Of a stretch of 27,434 bases of DNA, positions 16,684 through 22,405 are shown in pieces. Location of the stretch: NCBI GenBank assembly GCA_900544965.1, contig UQXE01000025.1, positions 1 to 27,434 of the forward strand. Direction: 5' to 3'. Position numbers and translations under genes: made by a program. Source of the DNA: an uncultured Eubacteriales bacterium (GTDB taxonomy: Bacteria; Bacillota; Clostridia; Christensenellales; CAG-138). The notes beneath the pieces were generated by a model, which worked only from the letters and a program-made list of their open reading frames with translations, searched no databases and was not told the origin of the DNA. Position 1 is the first letter of the stretch. Every line of letters begins with the position of its first letter.

Positions 16684-16712
16684 TTGACAATTTCATAATA
16701 TGGAGGTATACC
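16684..16712 (+). promoter_or_regulatory. Sigma-A-like promoter of the PII-like/antiporter operon
   Basis: A perfect TTGACA (16684-16689), a 17-base spacer and TATACC (16707-16712). The start codon at 16747 lies 35 bases downstream. Confidence 0.65.
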
Positions 16713-16746
16713 AAAACTAAAAGAAATTATGGCCGTGAGGTAAACA

Positions 16747-17097
16747 ATGCAACTTTTAGTTTATATTACAAATGAAGCCGATAGGATGCCTAAAGTTCTT
16801 TCAAGCCTGATGAAAGTCGGGGTGAACGGAGCGACTGTTGTAAGATGCGAGGGCATGCTGCACATGCTTGCGTCACTGGGCGACGACACTGCGATGCCCG
16901 CATTTTTTAACTCCGCAATGAGGTTGTTTGACGATAACCTTGATCACGGGAAAATGATGCTGGCCGTTATGCCCGATGAATTGATAATGACCTCAAAACA
17001 AGCTATAAAGGATATATGCGGCGGATTTGACCGGCCCAACACAGGGATTATGTTCACGGTTCCAGTAATGCATTTTGAAGGAGTGTCAAAGGGATAG
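16747..17097 (+). CDS. PII-like small regulatory protein
   Basis: A 116-residue protein with the alternating beta-alpha-beta pattern of the GlnB/PII superfamily: QLLVYITNEADRMPKVLSSLMKVGVNGATVV opens it (hydrophobic strand, helix, strand), and the C-terminal half reads IKDICGGFDRPNTGIMFTVPV. It lacks the classical PII uridylylation Tyr loop. It ends 2 bases before the antiporter gene, so the two are almost certainly translated together. PII-like proteins often control a neighbouring transporter by binding nucleotides, and this is the likely role here. A GAGG site lies before the ATG. The ligand cannot be told from sequence. Confidence 0.7.
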   Translation: MQLLVYITNEADRMPKVLSSLMKVGVNGATVVRCEGMLHMLASLGDDTAMPAFFNSAMRLFDDNLDHGKMMLAVMPDELIMTSKQAIKDICGGFDRPNTGIMFTVPVMHFEGVSKG

Positions 17098-17099
17098 AA

Positions 17100-18311
17100 A
17101 TGAATAATTTATTTTGCCTCGCAGCCGCTTTGGGTATGGGGCTGCTTCTTAGTCGCGTCGTAAAAAAGCTTAACCTTCCCGACGTGACGGGTTTTTTGAT
17201 TGCAGGACTGATTATTGGCCCATATTGTCTCGGCGTGTTTAGCGGTGAATCGCTTGAGGCGGTTTCAGATATTACTGCTGTTGCGTTAGGCTTTATAGCG
17301 TTTTCGATAGGAGGGGAATTTAAAAAGGAAAATCTAAAGCGCGTAGGAATGAAGGCGTTTATAATAACTGTGTTTCAGGCTATGGCCGCAGTTATATTGG
17401 TAGACGCGGCGCTGATCCTGGCGGGCTTTGATATACCATTGGCAATTACGCTTGGCGCTATCGCCACAGCAACCGCGCCCGCGGCAACGCTTATGGTAGT
17501 GCGCCAGTATAAGGCCCGCGGAAAGATGACGAATACGCTTCTTTCGGTAGTTGCTATGGATGACGCAATAGGACTTGCGGTATTCTCAATTTCACTTGCG
17601 ATAGCACAGTCCCTTACCTCTGGGGCAGTTCCAACGGTAAACAACATGCTGCTTCAGCCCCTGATTGAGATTGTCCTTTCGCTGCTGATAGGCTTTGCGA
17701 TAGGAGCCATCGCGTCAATTTGCATACGCTTCTTTAAATCGCGTGCAAACAGGCTTTGCATAACGATAGCTTCAGTACTTCTGGGCGTTGCTCTCTCCAA
17801 TATGCTGGGGTTGAGTTCATTATTGCTATGTATGTCGATAGGCGCGGCGGTTGTAAACCTTCGCAGCGATGCGGAAACAATACTTGAAGGGGCAGAGCGC
17901 TGGACAACACCTTTATTTATGTTGTTTTTTGTAATCTCCGGAGCTGAACTGGATTTAACCGTCCTAACAAGTGTAGGCCTGCTTGGACTGATTTATATTG
18001 TAGCACGTTCTATAGGGAAGTATTTAGGCGCTTACCTTGGCGCCAGAATAGTAAAAAGCGAACCAAGCATACAAAGATATCTGGGGCTCACATTGCTGCC
18101 TCAAGCAGGGGTAGCTATTGGCATGGCACAGATTGTAATGAGCAAGCTACCCGAATATGGCGCGCAGATACGCGCTGTGGTACTTTGCGCAACGCTCATT
18201 TATGAATTGGTCGGACCTGTCCTTACCAGGATAGCGCTTGTGAAATCGGGGGAAATAGAGAATATGCCAAAGCAGAAAAAAGTTAAGAACGGTGAGCTAA
18301 AAGCTGGCTAA
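17100..18311 (+). CDS. CPA2-family cation:proton antiporter
   Basis: A 403-residue membrane protein with about 12 hydrophobic helices. It has PDVTGFLIAGLIIGP near the N-terminus and the discontinuous-helix and ion-binding segments ATATAPAATL and AMDDAIGL, whose paired aspartates are typical of electrogenic CPA-type exchangers. It would swap Na+ or K+ for protons across the cell membrane. Kef-type relatives usually have a cytosolic RCK/TrkA-N domain; here the protein ends shortly after the last helix with a short basic tail. Gating may instead come from the PII-like protein encoded 2 bases upstream. A terminator follows. Confidence 0.88.
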   Translation: MNNLFCLAAALGMGLLLSRVVKKLNLPDVTGFLIAGLIIGPYCLGVFSGESLEAVSDITAVALGFIAFSIGGEFKKENLKRVGMKAFIITVFQAMAAVILVDAALILAGFDIPLAITLGAIATATAPAATLMVVRQYKARGKMTNTLLSVVAMDDAIGLAVFSISLAIAQSLTSGAVPTVNNMLLQPLIEIVLSLLIGFAIGAIASICIRFFKSRANRLCITIASVLLGVALSNMLGLSSLLLCMSIGAAVVNLRSDAETILEGAERWTTPLFMLFFVISGAELDLTVLTSVGLLGLIYIVARSIGKYLGAYLGARIVKSEPSIQRYLGLTLLPQAGVAIGMAQIVMSKLPEYGAQIRAVVLCATLIYELVGPVLTRIALVKSGEIENMPKQKKVKNGELKAG

Positions 18312-18334
18312 TACTCAGTATATTACCTTTTTTG

Positions 18335-18373
18335 CCGCCCGCCCTGAATTTATAATTAGGGAGGGCGGTTTTA
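18335..18373 (+). terminator. Intrinsic terminator after the antiporter gene
   Basis: A GC-rich stem (18335-18345 with 18358-18368, one G-A mismatch), extended by AATT/AATT inside, is followed by TTTT at 18369-18372. Confidence 0.85.
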
Positions 18374-18393
18374 ATAACAAAAAAAGACGAAAC

Positions 18394-18422
18394 TTGATCG
18401 GCTTTTGGGGTATTACTAAAAT
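18394..18422 (+). promoter_or_regulatory. Sigma-A-like promoter of the acetyltransferase gene
   Basis: TTGATC (18394-18399), a 17-base spacer and TAAAAT (18417-18422), just after the antiporter terminator and 28 bases before the start codon. It also argues against a coding start at 18394. Confidence 0.6.
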
Positions 18423-18450
18423 AAGCAGAAGTGAAAAGGGGAACAAAAAT

Positions 18451-19053
18451 ATGAGAGAAATAGAAAGAATGCTGTCCGGAAGGCTTTACTATGCCAGCGA
18501 TTCTAACCTGAGAGATGCCTATATTAGAGCAAAAAGGCTTGTGCATATGTTTAATCAATGCGCTTATTCAAATAAGGATAAAGCTGCCTTAATATTGAAA
18601 GATCTTCTTGGATCCTCAGGGACTAATATTCAAATTGAGCCTCCATTTAGATGTGATTATGGCAGTAATATAACGGTTGGTGATAATTTTTACGCAAACT
18701 ACGACTGCGTTATCCTGGATGTCTGCGAAGTAAAAATAGGCAGCAACGTTATGTTCGGCCCGCGCGTATGTCTGTTCACTGCAGCTCATCCAATCGACGT
18801 TGAGGTCAGGAACTCGGGCCTTGAATATGGCCGGCCCATTTCAGTTGGGGATAACGTTTGGATAGGGGGATGCGTTACAGTTAATCCGGGTATTAAGATA
18901 GGGAACGATGTCGTCATCGGCTCGGGTTCCGTAGTTACAAAGAGTATCCCAGACGGAGTTGTCGCAGCCGGTAACCCGTGCAAGGTGCTGAGAAAAATTG
19001 ATGAGCACGACAGATTATTTTGGCAAAGCCTGCAATACGAAAGGATGCAGTAA
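18451..19053 (+). CDS. Maltose/galactoside O-acetyltransferase family protein
   Basis: A 200-residue enzyme of the Maa/LacA/NodL family, which moves an acetyl group from acetyl-CoA to a sugar or similar hydroxyl. The N-terminal maltose-acetyltransferase motif is present (ERMLSGRLYYASD ... RAKRLVHMFNQC), followed by a left-handed beta-helix with the catalytic His in FTAAHP (His113), then VGDNVWIGGCVTVNPGI and GSGSVVTKSIPDG. I chose ATG 18451 because it gives the family N-terminus and has AAAGGGG upstream; an earlier in-frame ATG at 18394 falls on the -35 box. The natural acceptor is unknown; such enzymes are often detoxifying. Confidence 0.9.
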   Translation: MREIERMLSGRLYYASDSNLRDAYIRAKRLVHMFNQCAYSNKDKAALILKDLLGSSGTNIQIEPPFRCDYGSNITVGDNFYANYDCVILDVCEVKIGSNVMFGPRVCLFTAAHPIDVEVRNSGLEYGRPISVGDNVWIGGCVTVNPGIKIGNDVVIGSGSVVTKSIPDGVVAAGNPCKVLRKIDEHDRLFWQSLQYERMQ

Positions 19054-19244
19054 CTGCTTTTAAACAACGTGGGGAGCTTTTAAAGTCTGAGAGGATTAAC
19101 AAATTTCTTTTCTCAATGCTCAGGTATATCAAAATGCTCCTTTGAGCTTCGTTTTTGTTTTGATCATTTAAATTGTCACCCTATGCCCTTTAGAAAAACC
19201 ATTGTTTTGAAGTCATATTAAACTTGGAAACACAATATTGCAAC

Positions 19245-19275
19245 TTAAACAATAAGATGCTATTATTTTGTTTAA
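19245..19275 (+). promoter_or_regulatory. Candidate TetR-family operator (inverted repeat)
   Basis: Perfect arms TTAAACAA (19245-19252) and TTGTTTAA (19268-19275) around a 15-base centre that is itself partly symmetric. It lies about 55 bases before the TetR-type gene, where such regulators often bind to control themselves. The AT-rich context lowers the weight. Nothing else was recognised in 19054-19329. Confidence 0.35.
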
Positions 19276-19329
19276 TAGCCTACGGTTTAAATATGTTGGT
19301 TATTGAACAACAAGACGGACGGGATCTAT

Positions 19330-19902
19330 ATGAAAAACGAGAAAACTGACAGAAGAGCACGATATACGCGCATGGTTTTAAAAGAGAGCCTGATTGAGCT
19401 TTTAAAAGAGAAGAGGATTTCAAATATATCTATTAAGGAGATTTGCGAAAGGGCGGATATAAACAGGAGTACGTTCTATTCCCATTATCAGGATCAATAT
19501 GACCTCATGCACCAAGTGGAGCAGGAGGTATTGGGGGAAATAAGGGAATATCTCGACAGCTATAGCTTTGACGCGAACGAATCTGAGTCCTTGCAACTTA
19601 TGAACAGGATTTTTCAATACATAGCTGGAAACGGGGAATTGTGCAAAACACTTTTGGGTGAAAATGGAAATATACATTTTCAAAAGGAAGTCATGATGAT
19701 AGTTCAAAGTCAGTGTATAAAGGAGTGGACCGAGAGGCGGTCGGTCGATCCCGATACGGCGGAATATCTTTACACCTTTACAATAAACGGAAGCATCGGA
19801 ATTATACAAAGATGGCTAAAGGGCGGTTTGGAGGTGCCGGTATGCGCTATGGCGGAGATGGTAATAAAGCTTACAAACCAGGGATTATCCGCTTTTGTAT
19901 AG
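19330..19902 (+). CDS. TetR/AcrR-family transcriptional regulator
   Basis: A 190-residue protein. Residues 1-60 form the TetR DNA-binding domain: RYTRMVLKESLIELLKEK, then the helix-turn-helix ISIKEICERADINRSTFYSHYQDQYDLMH. The C-terminal half is a helical ligand/dimer domain of the type found in many Firmicutes regulators of this subgroup. A TTG at 19303 is in frame, but the ATG at 19330 fits the family start better; the ribosome site is weak for both. The TVP38-like gene starts 77 bases downstream on the same strand and is the most likely partner or target. The signal is unknown. Confidence 0.9.
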   Translation: MKNEKTDRRARYTRMVLKESLIELLKEKRISNISIKEICERADINRSTFYSHYQDQYDLMHQVEQEVLGEIREYLDSYSFDANESESLQLMNRIFQYIAGNGELCKTLLGENGNIHFQKEVMMIVQSQCIKEWTERRSVDPDTAEYLYTFTINGSIGIIQRWLKGGLEVPVCAMAEMVIKLTNQGLSAFV

Positions 19903-19979
19903 ATAAAGGGGCAGCGCATCAATATGCTGATTCAACGCCCCCTGCGTAAGCAAAGCGGTCGTTAAGTGAAAGGATAGCC

Positions 19980-20702
19980 ATGGGGAATTATAAAAAGAGA
20001 AATATTGATAAACAGGCGGAGCCGGCTGAGGATCTGCGCACTAAGCGGATTGTAGGCGTAGCATCAATAGTTGTGTTTGTCGCACTGATGCTCACGCTGT
20101 TCTTTACAGTTGGAAAGCAGCTTATTGAATTTGTATCCGAGCCTGAACAGTTTAGAAACTGGGTTAACGAAAGCGGCGTTTGGGGCCGCATTGCGTTTGT
20201 CGGGATGATGGCCCTTCAGATTATTGTTGCAATAATTCCGGGGGAACCGCTTGAAATTGGCGCAGGTTACGCCTTTGGGGTTTGGGAGGGAACCGGGCTT
20301 TGTCTGCTAGGAGCGTTAGCAGGAAGCGCGCTTGTATTTATACTTGTGCGCCGTTTAGGCTCCAAGGTGGTATATGCGTTTTTTTCGCGTGATAAGATAG
20401 AAAAAATCAGTTTTCTGCAGGATTCAAAAAAGTTAAACCTGCTTGCTTTCATACTCTTTTTAATTCCAGGGACTCCTAAGGACGTTATGACTTATTTTAT
20501 TGGAATCACGCCGATGAAGCTTAGCACTTGGCTGCTTATCACGGGTACCGCGCGTATACCATCGGTGGTGACCTCCACCTTTGGGGGAGATGCGTTGGGC
20601 CTCGGAAATTATAGCCTAGCGATATGGGTTTTTGCGATTACGATTGCAATAAGTTTGATCGGCATCCTGGTTTACAAAAAAATCAGCAAAAAGCATACGT
20701 AA
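19980..20702 (+). CDS. TVP38/TMEM64 (DedA-like) family membrane protein
   Basis: A 240-residue protein with about five or six hydrophobic segments. The central block IIPGEPLEIGAGYAFGVWEGTGLCLLGALAGSALVF and the later LFLIPGTPKDVMTYFIG are typical of the SNARE-associated/VTT domain of TVP38 and DedA proteins, with re-entrant loops marked by the two P-G motifs. Members act in membrane homeostasis; some DedA relatives flip lipid carriers. AAAGGA lies 7 bases before the ATG. It follows the TetR-type gene and is followed by a hairpin, so the two may form an operon. Confidence 0.9.
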   Translation: MGNYKKRNIDKQAEPAEDLRTKRIVGVASIVVFVALMLTLFFTVGKQLIEFVSEPEQFRNWVNESGVWGRIAFVGMMALQIIVAIIPGEPLEIGAGYAFGVWEGTGLCLLGALAGSALVFILVRRLGSKVVYAFFSRDKIEKISFLQDSKKLNLLAFILFLIPGTPKDVMTYFIGITPMKLSTWLLITGTARIPSVVTSTFGGDALGLGNYSLAIWVFAITIAISLIGILVYKKISKKHT

Positions 20703-20752
20703 TACTTTTGATAACTTCCTATTGGCAGATACTGTTTTTAACATTTTACTCC

Positions 20753-20788
20753 TTCAGGTCATTGCGTTTAAACGATGACCTGAATTTA
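20753..20788 (+). terminator. Terminator-like hairpin after the TVP38-type gene
   Basis: A perfect 10-bp stem TTCAGGTCAT (20753-20762) with 20775-20784 around a 12-base loop, then only TTT. The T-tail is short, so this is a moderate call. Confidence 0.5.
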
Positions 20789-20883
20789 TGCGGTTTGTCA
20801 CGAACAGCAAGTTAAGCGTTTAGCTCATAAATGTGCTTCATTCCATCATATGCTATATAAACTAATTTGCAAGGAGCGATAGA

Positions 20884-21396
20884 ATGGATAACAATATTAA
20901 GTGCTCAGTTGCGGAGCCATACCCGCCTGTCCAGGTATGCGGACCAAATCCGTCATATGCAAAAGCCATGTTATTTAACGTAGGAAGCTGTATTTCAGAA
21001 ATGTCTGCGATAAGCCTGTACATCTATAATAGTATTGCAATTACGGACAATTTTCCAGAAGCGGCCGCCCTCTTTCATAAGATAAGTATTGTAGAGATGC
21101 ACCATTTAAATATATTTGGGCGCCTTGCCTCTTTGCTGGGAGCGGATCCAAGGCTTTGGCAATGCACCAGTAAAGGCAACGTATATTGGAATCCAGGGTA
21201 TAATGAATATCCAAGAGAAATAGCGGCTATGATCAGATATGCTATCAGTGGAGAAAAAAAAGCAATATCTAATTATAAAAGACAGGCATCATGGATTAAT
21301 GATCCAAATATCGTAGCATCCTTAAATAGGATAATACTAGACGAGGAGTATCACATCAAACTTTTTCAAGAATTATATGATGATATTTGCTCCTAG
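20884..21396 (+). CDS. Ferritin-like diiron-domain protein
   Basis: A 170-residue four-helix protein. The metal ligands can be read directly: Glu39 (SEMSAI), Glu71 with His74 (EMHH), Glu124 (GEKKAI) and Glu154 with His157 (EEYH). This is two ExxH motifs plus two single glutamates, the canonical ferritin-like carboxylate-bridged dimetal site. The N-terminus carries the PYPPVQVCGPNPSYA motif seen in a Clostridia-specific ferritin-like group. It probably handles iron or peroxide, or acts as a spore-coat or manganese-catalase-like protein; sequence alone does not decide. AAGGAG lies 8 bases upstream. It is convergent with the stable-RNA cluster. Confidence 0.85.
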   Translation: MDNNIKCSVAEPYPPVQVCGPNPSYAKAMLFNVGSCISEMSAISLYIYNSIAITDNFPEAAALFHKISIVEMHHLNIFGRLASLLGADPRLWQCTSKGNVYWNPGYNEYPREIAAMIRYAISGEKKAISNYKRQASWINDPNIVASLNRIILDEEYHIKLFQELYDDICS

Positions 21397-21424
21397 CAGG
21401 TTAAACATTATGTCTATACCCAGC

Positions 21425-21457
21425 AATAAAACTGGGCAAGACTCAATTCTTGCCCAG
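21425..21457 (-). terminator. Intrinsic terminator of the tRNA/6S cluster
   Basis: On the minus strand, a perfect 9-bp stem (21449-21457 with 21432-21440) and 8-base loop is followed by TTTTATT. It starts 4 bases after the tRNA-Gln CCA end. On the + strand there is no T-run, so it serves only the minus-strand unit. Confidence 0.9.
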
Positions 21458-21461
21458 CCGG

Positions 21462-21535
21462 TGGCTGCGGAACTAGGATTCGAACCTAGACAATACGAGT
21501 CAGAGTCGTAGGTGCTACCATTACACAATTCCGCA
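21462..21535 (-). tRNA. tRNA-Gln (anticodon CTG)
   Basis: A complete 74-nt cloverleaf. Acceptor TGCGGAA pairs with TTCCGCA, discriminator G, encoded CCA. The anticodon stem TACGA/TCGTA holds loop CTCTGAC, anticodon CTG, reading CAG. T arm is CTAGG-TTCGAAT-CCTAG; the D arm has the GG pair. It is the last gene before the terminator. Confidence 0.95.
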
Positions 21536-21543
21536 ATGTATTT

Positions 21544-21731
21544 AAAAATCCCGTGGTGCCGTCCGCCTTACTATAACACCCGCCCTCAGGCAGGGGGGTG
21601 CGCTGTGAACATCTTCTGCTGCCGCTCGGCACAAGGCACGATTTACCGCGGCTGCATCGGTATTATCCAACGAGCGCTCCCATGGTTATTGCGTCGGTTT
21701 ATAACATAAAACGTGACGCACACCGCAGGAT
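21544..21731 (-). ncRNA. ssrS: Candidate 6S RNA
   Basis: About 188 nt lying between the two tRNAs. The 5' end (ATCCTGCGGTGTGCGTC) pairs with the 3' end (GACGGCACCACGGGAT) to close a long stem, followed by TTTTT. Near the 3' side a 9-bp hairpin (CACCCCCCT/AGGGCGGGTG with one bulge) is followed by GTTATAG and a GGCGG-rich segment. This order matches the 3' part of E. coli 6S as I recall it: hairpin, GUUACAG, then GCGGCGGC pairing back to the 5' end. A distal stem GCAGCCGC/GCGGCAGC closes the middle. 6S RNA mimics an open promoter and binds housekeeping RNA polymerase. No covariance search was possible; another structured RNA remains possible. Confidence 0.62.
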
Positions 21732-21734
21732 TAA

Positions 21735-21811
21735 TGGTGGGATTAGTTGGGATCGAACCAACGACCTCTACGATGTCAACGTAGCGCTCTAACCAGCTGA
21801 GCTATAACCCC
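21735..21811 (-). tRNA. tRNA-Val (anticodon GAC)
   Basis: A complete 77-nt cloverleaf. Acceptor GGGGTTA pairs with TAATCCC (one G-T), discriminator A, encoded CCA. Anticodon stem CTACG/CGTAG with loop TTGACAT, anticodon GAC. T arm GTTGG-TTCGATC-CCAAC and D arm GCTC/GAGC are standard. First gene of the minus-strand unit. Confidence 0.96.
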
Positions 21812-21838
21812 CAATATGTTTCCCTGTTGACAAATTCT

Positions 21839-21866
21839 ATTATACACGTTTTTACCTGTATTGCAA
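21839..21866 (-). promoter_or_regulatory. Sigma-A promoter of the tRNA-Val/6S/tRNA-Gln unit
   Basis: On the minus strand, TTGCAA (21861-21866), a 16-base spacer and a perfect TATAAT (21839-21844). The tRNA 5' end at 21811 lies about 28 bases downstream. No other promoter is evident between the three RNA genes. Confidence 0.75.
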
Positions 21867-22405
21867 GAAGAATATTTTTCTTAAAATATATTGCTCAAAG
21901 TTTACGTTATATTCCATAATATTGAAAACATTAAATCCGAAGTTAAACTATAAGCAATGATAGGGGATATCTCTGTTAATATATTCCAAATTGTCGACTG
22001 CTCATTATCTATATTGATTTCATGCCTTTACCTATAGAAGGTCAGCAGCCAACACTTAGTCACAAGAATCAAGTAGGTCGCCCTGTTCGCTCTGATGCCG
22101 ATAGCTCCCAGGATCTGGGGGAGCGCTGACCCTGCTGGACAGAGGCCCTGGCGTTGCTGAAGGAGCGCGCGGTTACAAAGTCCTTCCGTCGCGGGTCGAT
22201 ATATAAAGCGGCATCTTGAAAACCGTCCTATAGATAAATGAAGTATGGGAAGGGAGACACATAAGAAAGAGTAGAAGAAGAAGAAATGTAATATGGGAAA
22301 AAGAGGAAAAGTGGGATAAAATGGATGACACCGCAAACAGGATTGAAGAGGAATAAGGCAAGAAGAGAGCGGTAGAAGGAAAGGAAATAAGAAGGGGGAA
22401 AAGAG
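21867..22405 (+). other. Gene-free interval: AT-rich part, GC-rich island, purine-rich leader
   Basis: 21867-22020 is AT-rich with nothing recognised. 22030-22200 is a sharply GC-richer island; it has paired segments (GGTCAGC near 22039 with GCTGACC near 22124, and GCTCCCAG with CTGGGGGAGC) and short open frames on both strands, but I recognise no gene in it. From about 22235 to 22405 the + strand is mostly purine; the 60 bases from 22261 hold 52 purines and no C. This last part is the leader of the RHS gene. Confidence 0.55.

Noticed and set aside
19903..19979. Hairpin between the TetR gene and the TVP38-type gene as a terminator
   Set aside because: The GGGGC/GCCCC pairing is short and asymmetric and has no T-run, so read-through into the next gene is more likely.
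21512..21792. Short + strand open frames of 64-65 codons
   Set aside because: They are read across the tRNA and 6S-like RNA genes on the opposite strand and have no ribosome site or domain.
21462..21811. tRNA attachment site for an integrated element carrying the RHS gene
   Set aside because: The 3' ends of both tRNAs face away from the RHS side, and I saw no repeated tRNA 3' segment further along.
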